A stretch of DNA of 64,000 nt from Chamaecrista fasciculata (Eukaryota > Streptophyta > Magnoliopsida > Fabales > Fabaceae): assembly GCA_003254925.1 (NCBI GenBank), contig QANZ01006149.1, forward strand, positions 62,001 to 126,000. Reading direction: 5' to 3'. Under the pieces are notes generated by a model that was not told the DNA's origin, searched no databases, and saw only the letters and a program-made list of their open reading frames with translations. Below, piece after piece: positions 9,894 to 23,217 of this stretch. Position numbers and translations under genes: made by a program. How positions within the stretch are numbered: position 1 is the stretch's first letter; each line of letters opens with the position of its first letter.

Positions 9894-11177
9894 GACAAGG
9901 TACTCAATTCACATCAGATATGGAATAATAAGTTTTATGTATATAAAATATTTTTTTATTAAAAAGAATTCTTAAATGAATATAAATTAAGGGATGACGA
10001 TGTAAATTTATTATCTTGTTATATATATATATATAGTTTTAAATGCATGGGTGCTTCTGTAAATACTTTGATTACATCTATGATGGAAGAAAACTTAGTA
10101 AATGTTTACTATACATCAACTACCCGATCCAACCAACGACATAACACATTGTACGTTAAAAAAAATTCTGTAGTGATGTAAAACATTATCAGAAGGTTTT
10201 TAAATGATTCTTATATGATCAAATTTATTGATACACTTTTTAAATAAATTATTTTAAATATTTTTTTTTATCATAGTCCCAAAGGTGGTGATTGGACTAA
10301 GGACTCTACAATATTTTAGAAGAGCAAAACTATAATTTTAGCGTGAGAAACAAATTAAAGAAGATAGTACAAGATTATTTTAATTATCGGTTGGTAATCT
10401 ATTAATGGATTCAGCCACTACAATGTGGTTGCTCTATGCACATTCAAAAAATGAAAAATCTATCAATAATTAATTACCAGAAAAATCTTTGTCTTTCGGA
10501 CAAACGAACAAGAGGAATATCTAAAAATTTCAGGGGTTAGGTAATTTTGAAAGTGCAAATAAATGAGATGAATTTAGTCCACTCTTTATCTCAATTTAGC
10601 AACCCTTATTTTCAGGTAAAAGAACACAAAACAAACCGTCCCATACTAATTAGGAATGTAGTGGAAATCCGCATCGGTAGATCTATCTCAGATGCAATTT
10701 ATTACTCACAAAGTAATCAAGCTACTTTTGATGAAGTGATTAAATAAATATATTAAAAACAAAGTGCAAGTATTAATTACCCTTAATTTTTTTATGATTT
10801 AGGTATAGTCTGAAATTGAACGTAATTTAAAAATGGAAGTAAATTAAATCACAGAATAAAACTGTGTACGTGTATAGTGTATACTGATACATTGTAATCC
10901 ACACAAAGCAAACTAATTTTAATAGGATAAATTAGAATTTGTCCTAAAATTAAACAAGGCAAGAATTTAGTGTGAAATTTGTGTATTTAATAATCTAGTT
11001 TCGTTCTTGTTGTGAAATGACTTTGATGAATTGATTGAAGGCTTCAAACCATAAATAATCACAGAAACCAGAATTTTCGTTTCATGTTGCATATATAATT
11101 ATATCATATTTAAAATAACAGAGAACGACCATTGCAATTTGCAACACAGAGTAAGCAGTAGCATTACAATCTTCATC
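9894..11177. other. AT-rich intergenic DNA and upstream region of the PGDH gene
   Basis: No gene is supported. A (TA)n run occurs near 10021-10035. A 66-codon open frame at 10547-10747 resembles nothing I recognise and lacks supporting context. The last 150 bases are the presumed promoter and 5' UTR of the PGDH gene, where no clear element was found. Confidence 0.5.
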
Positions 11178-14019
11178 ATGGCTTCATCTTCTGCTTCTAC
11201 CAAAGCCGTTTTGCCCTCTTCCTTCACCTCCATTTCTTCTTCATCGTCAAAATCTACCTCCAAATCTTCCGTTCTTTCTTTCCACAAATCCATCGGTAAA
11301 TCCTTCGAATCTTCAAAATCACCGTTGAAGCTTTCAGTGTCTCGTAATTCTCAATCTCATCAGCCATTATTGGCCGTCAACGGATCACAATCGTCGGTTG
11401 TGAGCTCTCAGGATCTGGAATCGTCTTCATGTTCGGGTCCGAAACCGACGATCTTGGTGTCCGAGAAGCTGGGAGAAGCAGGGCTTCAAGTGTTGCGTGA
11501 ATTCGGGAACGTGGATTGCGCGTACGATCTGTCGCCGGAGGAGCTGTGCTCGAAGATCGCATCGAGCGATGCTCTGATAGTGAGAAGCGGAACGAAGGTG
11601 ACTCGGCAGGTATTCGAGAGTGGAAAAGGAAGATTGAAGGTTGTGGGAAGAGCTGGTGTGGGGATTGACAATGTGGATCTGCAAGCTGCGACGGAGTTCG
11701 GTTGCCTCGTGGTGAATGCGCCCACCGCCAACACCATCGCCGCCGCCGAGCACGCCATCGCTCTTCTCACCGCCATGGCGCGTAATGTTGCTCAGGCTGA
11801 TGCCTCCATGAAATCAGGTGCGTTCGTTACATTATACGTTGGTATCCCATTTCACTTTCATACCTTCATAGTTGTTTGAGAACTGACACTTTAGTATTAT
11901 GTCACACCGATAATATTTTGGTACCTCCATAAAATCAGGTCACTAACTTTTCAATTTTCATTTCATTTCTGAAAACCTAACTCTTGTCCTGTAACTTGTT
12001 AGAGAATCAATATTTTCTTTACGCAATAGTACTAATTTCGTTCCCAAATCTTACACCAATGGTCAATTTCGTCTCCAATATTTTTTTACTATCAATTTTG
12101 TCTCGAATGTTTCACATTTCTGTCAATTTTATCTTTTGCTCTTGTTTTAGCCAGATATTATCGACAGAATTTGCGTGACTAGTGATATATAATGTAAAAT
12201 TGATAGAAAAAAAACTCAAATCCTAACACAAATGGAAAAACATGATGCTGACGTTAATTTATTGTAAAAAGTTAGTCAAAAGATAAAATTGACTAAAATG
12301 TGAAACATTGACGACGAAATTGATAGCAAAAAAAGATTGAGGATGAAATTAATATTTGATGTAAAGTTTGGGACGAAATTAGTACTTTTACCGTTTAAAT
12401 ACCTAATTCAATTTTGGTGCTTCTATGAACAACCCAACAATGTACATCTCAGTTCTCAAACTAATATAAAAATTTTAAAACTAATATAACAACAGTTAGG
12501 TAATTGAATGAGTAAATGAATAGTTTAGTCATTTTATTGATGAAGTAGATTGATGATGTACAGGAAAATGGCAAAGAAACAAGTATGTGGGAGTTTCAAT
12601 GGTGGGAAAGACACTGGCAATAATGGGATTTGGAAAAGTAGGATCAGAAGTGGCAAGACGAGCAAAAGGGTTGGGTATGAATGTGATAGCTCATGACCCA
12701 TACGCAGCTGCTGACAGAGCACGAGCTGTTGGGGTGGAGTTAGTGTCGTTTGAAGAAGCCATCACCACATCAGATTTTATTTCCCTTCATATGCCACTCT
12801 CTCCAACCACTAAAAAGATCTTCAACGACGACTCTTTTGCAAAGATGAAGAACGGAGTGCGCATCATAAATGTCGCTAGAGGTGGTGTTATAGACGAAGA
12901 TGCATTAGTCAGAGCTCTCGATACCGGAAAAGTTGCTCAGGTATACATGTATATCGTAATTCACTTTTTAGTTTTCTGAACTAGTTTGTTTGTTTACTCT
13001 ATCTATCTATCTGACAATATATTGTGTATGTATGGTATGGAGTAGGCTGCACTTGATGTGTTCACCGAGGAGCCCCCACCCAAAGACAGCAAGTTGGTGC
13101 AGCATGAGAATGTGACGGTTACACCTCATCTAGGAGCTAGCACAAAAGAGGCTCAGGAGGAAGTAGCCATTGAAATAGCAGAGGCTGTGCTTGGAGCATT
13201 GAAGGGGGAACTTTCCGCCACTGCTGTTAATGCTCCCATGGTTGCTCCTGAGGTAATTAAACAACTTTCTGAATTGAATTCTAACTCTTTCCTTTATTTA
13301 GAGGTTAGAGCTAGCTAGGTAACTGGAATATTGTATGTATTCATCAGGTGTTGTCAGAACTGGCTCCTTATGTTTTGCTGGCTGAGAAGCTGGGAAGGCT
13401 AGCAGTACAGTTGGTGAGTGGAGGAAGTGGAATACAATCCGTGAAAGTGGTTTATCGATCGGCTAGGGATCCAGATGACTTGGACACCAGACTTCTGCGA
13501 GCCATGATCACAAAAGGCATAATTGAACCAATCTCCGACTCCTATATCAACCTTGTGAATGCGGATTTCACAGCCAAGCAGAAGGGTCTTCGCTTAAGTG
13601 AGGAACGCGTGGTTGTTGATTCATCCCCTGAATTCCCTGTTGATTCAATCCAAGTACAAATATCAAGTGTGGCTTCCAAATTTGCAAGTGCTGTGTCTGA
13701 GAATGGTGAGATAAGCATTGAGGGGAAGGTGAAGTATGGGGTGCCCCATTTGACATGTGTTGGCTCATTTGCTGTGGATGTGAGCTTAGAAGGCAACCTC
13801 ATTCTGTGTCGCCAGCAAGACCAACCTGGGATGATTGGCCGTGTTGGAAACATACTGGGTAACCATAATGTTAATGTCAACTTCATGAGCGTGGGAAGGA
13901 CTTCAAGGAGAAGACAAGCTGTTATGGCAATTGGTGTGGACGAAGAACCAAACAAGGAGGCACTCGACAAGATAGGATCCGTTCCTTCTGTCGAAGAGTT
14001 TGTATTTCTCAAACTATAG
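11178..14019 (+). CDS. PGDH: D-3-phosphoglycerate dehydrogenase, plastidial
   Basis: Oxidises 3-phosphoglycerate to 3-phosphohydroxypyruvate with NAD+, the committed step of the phosphorylated serine pathway in plastids. Exons are 11178-11817, 12564-12940, 13046-13252 and 13348-14019, giving 631 residues. Residues 1 to about 85 are Ser/Thr-rich and lack acidic residues early on, like a chloroplast transit peptide. The catalytic domain starts near [11 protein letters not shown]. The Rossmann motif GFGKVG is at about 235-240. The expected Arg-Glu-His triad is visible as Arg319 (ARGGVID), Glu348 (FTEEPP) and His367 (TPHLGAST). A C-terminal ACT domain begins near [13 protein letters not shown], consistent with amino-acid feedback control in this family. 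I chose MASSSAS at 11178 because it begins a typical transit peptide. An in-frame ATG at 11139 would add 13 residues. The family has several plant paralogues and I cannot say which this is. Confidence 0.95.
12027..12391. mobile_element. Foldback MITE in PGDH intron 1
   Basis: Left arm TAGTACTAATTTCGTTCCCA and right arm TGGGACGAAATTAGTACTTT are inverted copies. A further internal pair surrounds CAATTTTGTC / GACGAAATTG. The element fills about half of the 746-bp first intron of the PGDH gene. No target duplication could be fixed. Non-coding. Confidence 0.5.
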
Positions 14020-15229
14020 CTAACTGTAACTCATGATGCCAACATTATATTGGCATAGAGTAACTGGCTGTATCCTCCCAAGCCAGTTAGTCTACTGCAC
14101 ATGAAGGAAGATTCAAGCAACTATCAATGTTTTACTTTTGTTCATATATAGCTTTAGTATCATATTCTGGTAACTTTTGTTTTTATTCCTCTTGCAACTT
14201 ATGTACTTGTCAGAATGTGGTCACTCTTATTACTTTTAGTGGTAGATGTTATTACTGTTGCTCAAACAACAGAAGCATCTCTTTTAGCCATTATTCATTC
14301 GAATTGTATTGACTTGTATGTTTAATACAAGCAGAAACAGTTTTCTATTTTAATTCAAGCTTATGGCAACATGTCATGAGTAATGGAAAATCTCTCGCAT
14401 GCGAGGGCATAATGACATGCAGCAATTTTAGTAAAAAAAATCAAGGACATAGAGTAATTTAGTTGACATTGCTAGTGAGACAAAATACAAGCGTATGAAG
14501 AAGCAAATATAGCAATCCATGTCCCTGAACTTGCCAATATCACTAGAGGTACAGGTGTTTGCTAATATCATTGAAGATAAAAACTTAAATCTCATAGTCA
14601 TAGGTAGACTCAAAAGCTTTTGAACGCAGAAAAGTTTCAGATTTAAGTTTAAGAAAACGTTCACCAAGATATGAAAGAAGGACAAAAAACTTGTTCATCA
14701 TCAAAGTTATGTTGTCCCCTTTTAAGTAAAATCCTACCTGAAATGTTTTAAAGCTATATATCAATCCACAGCAGGTAAAAGAAAAGGAAAAAATGCAAAA
14801 TACAAAAAGCCTTACACATGTTTAAAAATGGAAAATATATATATAAAAAAGAAACAAACTTCTATAAAATTTTGCAATACTCAAAAAATTTATGGACCTC
14901 TACTAAAGTTAAATAAACTCCATCAGTCAACTAATATATATACATGTCATGCAGGTTCTAAGTTCTAACAAAGGTCGACCTAACTAGAAAAGAACAGCTC
15001 TACCAAGAAGCTATGGAAGACATTGGGCAATTAGAAAGCTTTGCATACATTGACAAGATAGCGATGTTTTATTAAGGGGTACACATTAATTTTTTATTTT
15101 CGATGACTTCTAAGGAAGTCTAATGCCATGAAATACATTTTTTTTTTGTCTAAACTTAATATTAATTTTTAATTTCATTTTTAAAAATTCTGATAACATT
15201 AACATTGACATGAAAATTGAAAGGCTAAA
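14020..15229. other. Intergenic DNA after the PGDH gene, no gene seen
   Basis: The first 250 bases or so are probably the PGDH 3' UTR. The remainder is unique AT-rich DNA. Short open frames on the minus strand show no family features. Confidence 0.55.
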
Positions 15230-15967
15230 ATTTTATTTTGGTCCCTAATATTTATCTTAAATTTTATTGTGATCTCTAATATTTTTCTATTATGTTTTGA
15301 TCCTCAATTTTTTTCTAAAAGTTCTATTTTGGTCCTTATTAACTTTCACTCCCTAATTATTGAATATGATCATATTTTTTTCGGTTCAAGTTTGAATATG
15401 ACGAAATCAAAGTTGGTCATATCTCTCTTATTTTAAGTTCGAACATGATGAATTCAAAACTAAGAGCTACTTTTAACAAGTTCTTTTTCTAGCGAGTTAG
15501 GAATGTCAGCAAATGAGATCAAATTAAGTTCAAAAGTGGGTTTGTGGCTAAAAAGTAAAAAATTATGAAAAATTGATATTCCAAACCTATTTTCGAGCAC
15601 GATTAGACATTATTGGTTAATAGTCCCAACTAGGCAAAAAAATAATTCGTTAAGAGTAACTTGTGACTCTGAACTTGTTGCACTCGAACTTAAAACGAGA
15701 AAAATATGACTAACTTCACTTGTTTGACTGTAAAATGAGTTGTCCACTTTCAGGATTGTTTTGATCTCATTTGCTAATGGCTCCAAATAGATAGAGAAAG
15801 TAATCGTCAAAAACAACATACAGCTTTAAACTCATCACATTCAATAGTTTGGGACCAAAATAAAACTAAATGATAATATTTAAGGCCAATTTGAATATTT
15901 TGAAATATTTAGGACCAAAATGAACTTAAGAGCATACCTTGAGAACCAATTTGAACAATTGACCTAA
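15230..15967. mobile_element. Diverged foldback element, family A relative
   Basis: Left-hand TTTTGGTCCCTAATATTT and right-hand AGGACCAAAATGAACTTAAG point inwards. The middle shares phrases with the element at 4517-5049, such as CATATCTCTC and TTAACAAGTTCTTT in the same order. Ends are too decayed to define a target duplication. It ends roughly 125 bases before the start codon of the RRM gene, so it contributes to that gene's upstream region. Confidence 0.45.
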
Positions 15968-16094
15968 TAGGAAAAAAGAAAACTTTTGCCGAAGATATAC
16001 AGAAATATTATAAATTTAACCCGAAGCCAATATTTGTGTCTCTTCTTGTTTAGGTTTCTTGGTTGTTGATAATACAGGATCTTGAACTCACCGC

Positions 16095-19000
16095 ATGGCT
16101 GGTGCTGGAATCCATCCATACCACCAGCAATGGCCTCCGGCAGCTGCTCCTCCGCCTCCTCCACCGCCGGCCGCCGCTACTGCCACTCCTCCTCCCATCG
16201 TTCTTGATAATTCTAACCGTCCCCTTCCCGACGAGGTACCTTTCTCTTCTCTTCTTTTTTTGGCTTGATCTTTGTGGATGTAAGATTATAATACTTCACA
16301 ACTGAAATATTATATTTTGCGAGATTTCATAGATTTAACCACTCTAACATTCCAAAACAAACGGGAAATGGGGGTTTAAGGGATTTTCTTTTTTTGTTAA
16401 AAACTGTTTGGTTTTGTAAAATAGTCTAGGTCTGCCGTGTCGTGACGAACCGTGATCTTTAACTTTCATTGACAATATGAGGAATGATTCTCTGTGTTTA
16501 GGTTCGAACCATTTTTATATCAGGCCTTCCAGATGATGTAAAAGAGAGAGAACTGCTCAATCTGCTGAGGTGGTTGCCTGGATACGAAGCTTCTCAAGTA
16601 AATTTTAAAGGTGAAAAACCAATGGGTTTTGCTCTCTTTGCAACAGCACATCAAGCAGTTGCAGCTAAAGATATTCTTCAGGTTGACCATGCTGATGCTG
16701 ATGATATATTGGATATATACTTAATGTCGTTGGTATATGCTTTTTTTTCCATTTAGTATGTGACTTCATTGTACCTTCATTTCCAGGACATGGTCTTTGA
16801 TACAGAGGGAAAGTCAGTGCTGCATACAGAGATGGCCAAGAAAAACCTATTTATTAAAAGAGGTGGTTTTCATTTGAATTCTATTTCTACATTTCAAATG
16901 AAATGCAAACATATACTCTTGTTTTTTTATGTCTGAATGTTGTTATGGAGCCTGATATGATGTCTCCTGTGAGGATTTCTGTTATGAAAATTGCAATTTC
17001 TTTCCAACGTAGTTCAGCAGTTCTGGGTCAACCCTTAGTGACCTACAAAATTTTATTCCCTCCTCTTTTATTGTTGATTTCCCTTCCTTCTCTGTCTTGT
17101 TCTTTGTGGATAAACCTTGGTTTAAAATACCAAAATTCCGTAGATATGTTTTTTGGGTACCTGTGTGCGCACTTATATACTGTTGATCCAGGACCCTTCC
17201 CATGCATCAAAGTTTTTTATTTTTGGAGAAAGTGTCCATGTTAGTAACTACTATGGAAACTTACTCCCATGTGACATTTATTTTTCCAATTTTAACTCAT
17301 TAATTTATTTTTAGGAATAATGGCCGACTCCAATGCATTTGATCAGAGTAAACGATTAAGGACTGCTGGTGATTATACACACACTGGTTATACAAGTCCA
17401 TCTCCTTTTCATCCACCTCCAGCACCTGTTTGGGGACCACATGGGTAAGTACTACTTGTATCTTTTGTTTTTCTCATTTTATTTTGTTATCAAGATGGGA
17501 AAACTGTATCACAAGATAATATATATATATATATATGTATATATTTTGAGTCTTGAGATACTTATCAAATCATTTATGGGTTTAACTAATCCTTAGAATC
17601 ATTTCATTGGAAACTCTGACCCCTTCAAACTTGGTTCCTTTTTTTTAGCCCTATTCTTATGTGAATTTTCTTTCTTTCTCTAATTTTTAGCCCCCATATT
17701 TTATGTTAGTAGCAGCTGCTTTTAGGAAAGGTGGGGTGTTGCCCTAAAGTATTAGCCTATTAATGATAGAAAAGAAAGCAAGCTTTTAAAACTGTTTTGC
17801 TTGGATATTTTTTATGGACATACCAAAAAGTACTTCGCCATTTGTAATGCTTTATAGGTTTTCATAGCTTGCTAAATTTTGTAAACTTATAAATTGGTTT
17901 TACAGGTCCACCACGATTTCATGTTAAAAAAAAATTAATTACTTTGGCAGTTTATATATATATTTATATTTGTTCTTAGTTTTTGACACTTTTCTATTTC
18001 ATGGTCCAGATATATGGCTCCACCTCCACCATATGATCCATATGGGGGCTATCCTGTTGCACCCGTACCAATGCCTGCACCTGCTCCTTTACCAACCCCT
18101 AGCAGCTATGTTCCTGTTCAGGTGGGGGTTGCAGGAAATACGAATGGTGCTTTGCTCTAATTGTTATTATGTTGGATAAAAACTTTGCTCTTTATTTTGT
18201 TCATGTGGTGTCTCTATCTGCTAAATAACTTCTTGGATTGCAGTGGTAGTGCAATGGAAAAAAAAAAAAGGGAAAAAAAAACATTACTCAGTTATTTAAT
18301 TATACCATCTTGTATTTTGAAGTTGAAGTAACTTATATGCATTGTTGACTTGGTTGAACTCCACGAGGTTAACTAAAAGAGAATAGATGAGTCACTTGTG
18401 ATTTTTTTTTTCACTTCTAAACTTAATATGTAATTTTGTGCAGTGAATGTTATTTTGGAGATTCTTTGTTATTCTTGATATGAAGGTGTGATTCTATTAA
18501 AATTACCATTGAAGCATATATGTTCTCTAAGAAGGTTTTTATGTGTTATTTTAGATCCAAAATGAAAAAGGATACCAATATCAAAAGGCTAATTCTTACA
18601 TACAAAACTGACTTACTGTTAGAAACTTCCTTAAATTAATATAGGCAGCTAGTATCTCGCTATTTCTTAATAAAGTGGTTCTGAGTCCTCAGGCTATGCT
18701 AGACTTTATTGCCGATATTTAAACTTTTCTTGTTATGACTACTCCCAAAATAGATTGCAAAGGAATGTTCATCTTAGTGTTCAAAAAGAAATGTTAGGAA
18801 TCACTAGATCTAATATGTAAACACAGATTATGTGATCTATCATGAGACTATCGTCTAAAAGGTGTACAAGTACACGCTCTTAGGAGAATCACACCTCAAA
18901 AGCTAGCTGTTTAGGTTGGAGAGCCCAAGGTTTTATATGGTGCCTTACCTTCAGCTAACCACCCGATGTGAGACTCGTATCAGTGTTTCTTTAAGATATA

Positions 19001-20321
19001 TATACTTTGGTGATGTTTCAGTAGAAAATGTTGTAGGTGGTTATACTTGAGTTCTGATCTTGAAGTATCTTAGATTTGGAGCAAATAACCTTTTTAAGTG
19101 TATCTGTGTTGTTTTTATTTATCTGTTAATAAACTTTCTTAAAATCATCTTTAAGATCATCAATGAAAGAGATGTATCAGTGTGTGTTTCCTTTAATTTT
19201 TATTTTGAGCTTTTACTCTTCTCCAACAGAACACTAAAGATAATCCTCCATGCAACACCCTGTTTATTGGGAACTTGGGTGAAAACATAAATGAGGAAGA
19301 ACTGAGGGGCCTTTTTAGTGCGTAAGTATTTTTGTCCCTGTGCTGAGCTTTACAGTAGCTGTTCTATATGTTTCGTATAATATATACAATGTTCTCTATA
19401 GTACTGGGATAAGTTTGACTTAACTTTGTGCTGCAGACAACCTGGTTTTAAGCAAATGAAGATTTTGAGACAGGAAAGGCATACAGTTTGCTTCATTGAG
19501 TTTGAAGTCAGTAACCTCGATCCTATCAGTTGCTTTTATAGTCCATTCCTGAATACTTGTGTATTGTGTTATAGCTATAGCTATCATTTTATTATGTTAT
19601 GTTTGTGTTGTATTGTGATTGGAATTTTTGTAATATTTTCTGATTTTGATATTTGTAATCTAAAAGGAATATTAACCGTACTGTTGCAGGATGTAAATAG
19701 CGCTACCAATGTACACCATGGTATGCAGGGAGCTGTTATCCCCAGTTCTGGTTCTGTTGGCATGCGAATACAATATCCTTTTTTAATTTTGTTTCAGCAT
19801 TCGATGTTTTGTGCTGATTTTTATTTCTTGCTGCCTCCTAAAATGGTTGGGCCTTTTTTCATTTATCATGCGTTTGACTCTGGAATTGCCTTGACTTTCT
19901 TCTGCTTATATTAAGCTTACTAGTAATTCAGAATGTCAATGAAGTTGACCAGTACCTAGTTGCCTCATATTGGCTGGTCTTGTTATGTTCTCAAGTTCAT
20001 TTACATGTGATGTTTACTGATGTGTAAAACACTAAAACTTCAGTGTATGCCATTCAAGTTTCAGAAATTTTGACTGATGATATCTGCTACCATCCTTTAT
20101 CTTAATGGGGATTCAGAAAATTGACATCTTATCCACTCATTTTTAAATAACATGTTTGTGACATATCCATATCTGTTTTATTGCAAAAATGCTTTGTGCT
20201 TGTCTTGTCTTGACTTCTTAGTAGATATTCAAAGAATCCATTTGGGAAAAGGAAGGATGGCAACTATCCTGCTGCTAATCCCGGTGCCAATGGGGCTCCA
20301 CCACCTATGTCATATCAGTAG
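16095..20321 (+). CDS. RNA-binding protein with two RRM domains
   Basis: Predicted nuclear or cytoplasmic RNA-binding protein of the plant SCW1/WHI4-like RRM group; target RNAs are unknown. Nine exons: 16095-16235, 16502-16681, 16787-16862, 17315-17444, 18010-18121, 19230-19321, 19437-19506, 19690-19772 and 20225-20321, giving 326 residues. The N-terminus MAGAGIHPYHQQWPP is followed by a Pro/Ala-rich stretch. RRM1 runs from about 49 to 130, with RNP2 TIFISGL and RNP1-like MGFALFAT. A Pro/Tyr-rich linker with low-complexity character spans about 145-213. RRM2 runs from about 222 to 295, with RNP2 TLFIGNL and RNP1-like HTVCFIEF. The protein ends PPMSYQ. The last intron is unusual and begins ATATCCTTTT instead of GT. 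It resembles Arabidopsis At3g21215 as I remember it. The frame is intact across all junctions. Confidence 0.88.
19773..20224 (+). other. Predicted U12-type AT-AG intron
   Basis: The only way to join exons 8 and 9 of the RRM gene in frame uses an intron that starts ATATCCTTTT, the exact 5' consensus of minor-spliceosome AT-class introns, and ends TTAGTAG. A U12-like branch site, TGTCTTGACT (20206-20215), puts the branch A at 20213, 11 bases from the intron end, as the minor spliceosome requires. Joining gives RIQYSKNPFGKRK without a gap. There is no GT near the exon 8 end. Confidence 0.75.
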
Positions 20322-23217
20322 CTTGAAGGGGATGTAATCTGTTCTTTATGCTCCGACCAATATTACTACATAATAGGATGCATCTTGCAGCTGTTACATG
20401 CATCCATTGATTGTCAAGTCATCGCCATTAGCATCCCCTGCTCATGTGAAATAGTGGCATCATAAACATACATTTGGTCATGTGATACTTTTCTATCGGA
20501 CATGCATTTTGCAGCAGCATGTGTTGGTGCTTGGATTACTTTCATAGGTGTTAAGATTATGTTATCATTTGTTAGGTGATGCATGGGTCTGAATTTTGCT
20601 AGTTTCATGTGTTTGTACATTGGCATTAGGAATGCTTATTTAAAATGGCATACTGAAAACTGAACTTTTTCTCCCCTTAAGTTTAGGTTGTTACTTATTT
20701 GGCATGCCATCTTACGGTGATTGCTTACTTTCATTCCATAGCACAACCTAGCTAGAATCTGGAGATACAAGGAGATGTCACCAATAATCATGCTTCCCTT
20801 TTTACTACCATTACCATTGTCATCATACCACATTTTTACCTTTCTTTTTTTAAATTGAATTGGTCATGATGCCTTTTGATAAAAAAGATTGGCATTGATC
20901 CTTTGGCATTCAGCTATTCAGAATTATTTAAAGGATTATTGGGAGTTATATGTTGTCTGACTTCATACAGGATTTTCATTTGAATATGACCTTGCTTCCT
21001 TCCATTACTGCTGCTGCTATATTGTTGCAGGTAAGTTTTGTTTACTAGGCAACACTACTATCAAACTACTCCCTTTGGAGGTTAAGTTGACTGACTGCTA
21101 TTTAGAGTGAAGATTCCGTTGAAGGTACCTTGGGAGTTAGGAATAGGGTACCCTACCCTTGGGTTTTTCCTTGAATAGTTGATTATATTTGTCACCCATA
21201 TGTTATTACATACATGGTACTAAAATCTGACTGGCTGAAGATTTTATTTTCCAATTTGGGTATCCGGCAATCCTTGTAGGAGCAGAAATGATGGGTAAGA
21301 TAACCATAAATCAGAAGAGTAAAATGGAATAATGATTGCTGGTGTCTTTATAAATTTTGAGCCACTGGTGCTTTCAAACTCTAGGCTTATTTCTCTATTC
21401 ACTATGAATCTTGTACACGGTCTATAAATTTGTTTTTTTGATGTTTTGTTTTTGTTGAAATTTGAATTTTATTGTATCATTCTATTTATAACGCGACACT
21501 AATACCGATATGACCCAATGATGGTCTAGCATATCACGTAGCACTTCTCATTTTGTATTTTTTTTGTTTAACAATTAGTTCACGGATCACATACACCTAA
21601 TCCCTTCTACGAATCACCTAATCATTCTAAAATTGAATATCAAATTTTAGAATGCATTCAAGGATTTTGTTAAGGAGATTTATTAATTAACTATTAGCTC
21701 TCATATCACAAATGACTTGGGAAGTTTTGTAGAGGAAGTCACTAAAGTGCTACATGTGTTATTGACTCGCAACTATTATAAAACAGACCATTTTCTTTAC
21801 TCCCTACAAATATTCGACTTTACCTAAGACTTCATTGTAGTATTGTTAAAATCGTCATTAGGGTTTATATATATATATATTATCTTTTTTCCCTATATTT
21901 TTATGTATTTATATTGATATTGATAGGTCTTTATGATCAAGATATTATGTCTTTAAAATTTATATATATATATTATATTATGGAATGTATGTAAATATAT
22001 TTATGTTTATATATTCAATCTTTATTTTAAATTTTTTCTTGTGCAAGTCTTTTTTTCCATCCTTACAAGTTTATAATAGTATTTTTAACCCGTGAACCCA
22101 ATTTGATCTACAAAATTGCGGTTTAAATTGGGTCAAGTTAAATAATTAAAAAATTAATAACCAATCCAATTCAACTTGCAAATAAATGTGCAAATTGGGT
22201 TAAAATTTTAACTCAACTTAACCCAAGTCAAAACATGCTCATCCCTACTCATCATGTTTTATCGATAACTACAAAGAATTACCTTGCAAAGTTCCTTGTA
22301 TTTTTATCATGTGTCAAATATATATTTTGAAGTCTTATAATAAAGATATAAATAAATTCATCAAAAGTTTTTCCTACTTAAATATATTGGCCTTTGTATG
22401 CGATACCATGGCAGTGTTTAATGTACTAATTGAACAAAGCACTCACTTTTACATTCGAGGTTTTTCCATTCTTGAGGCGCTATGACCAAAAAATATAGGA
22501 AAGCGCGGGTAAGGCATAACCAAAAAACAAAAGTGATGAATAAGACTCCACTCCCTACTTCAAACTTTTTAGTGTAAGATGTAAAGTTTGATTCTTGACA
22601 TAGAATACATGATACAATTGCGGATGTCGCATAATTATAGCCATTAATGTAATTTAATGCTGAAAAAAATAAAAAAAATAATTACTAATTACATACAACT
22701 AATTTTTTCACATGTCATTATCTTATTGACTCATGACCATTGCATCCCATGTCAAGAATCAAACTTTGCATTATAGTCAAACCCATCATCTGGATTAAAC
22801 TAATTAATCTCCTCTATCAAGAGTTACTCTCTGTAACGTCTAAATAAAATCACAAGATTTACGGAGAATAGCATCAACATTTACTACTTAAGACAGACAC
22901 TAATAAACCACACTACACGCACAAATAATGTGAACAATTCAGTAAGTGTCCTGCAAAAGAAGCAAACGATTAAAATATCAACTAATTTTCCTTATTTTGA
23001 AGAATAATATATTTATGAATCAAAACCAAGTAATATAATCAACATTTACACATCAAAAGCTTAAAGGACAGAAAAAAATAATATTACCAACTTGATTGTA
23101 AACCTTAATGACTCATATTGAGGGGGAAAAAAAACAAAAGAATGGGAAACCACATGAACGATTTGATTAACCAAGATATATTTGGACAGTTGTAATTTAC
23201 AAGGATGAAGCCATGCC
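20322..23217. other. Convergent intergenic region between the RRM gene and EXO84B
   Basis: Holds the 3' UTRs of two convergent genes and AT-rich repeats. Several hundred bases after 20321 are probably RRM-gene 3' UTR. A (TA)n run lies near 21872-21881. An inverted repeat has arms GTAAAGTTTGATTCTTGACA (near 22580) and its near-inverse around 22760, suggesting a small foldback element. No additional gene is supported. Confidence 0.5.

Noticed and set aside
10547-10747. 66-codon plus-strand open frame as a gene
   Set aside because: No recognisable domain, signal or context; AT-rich surroundings make such frames common.
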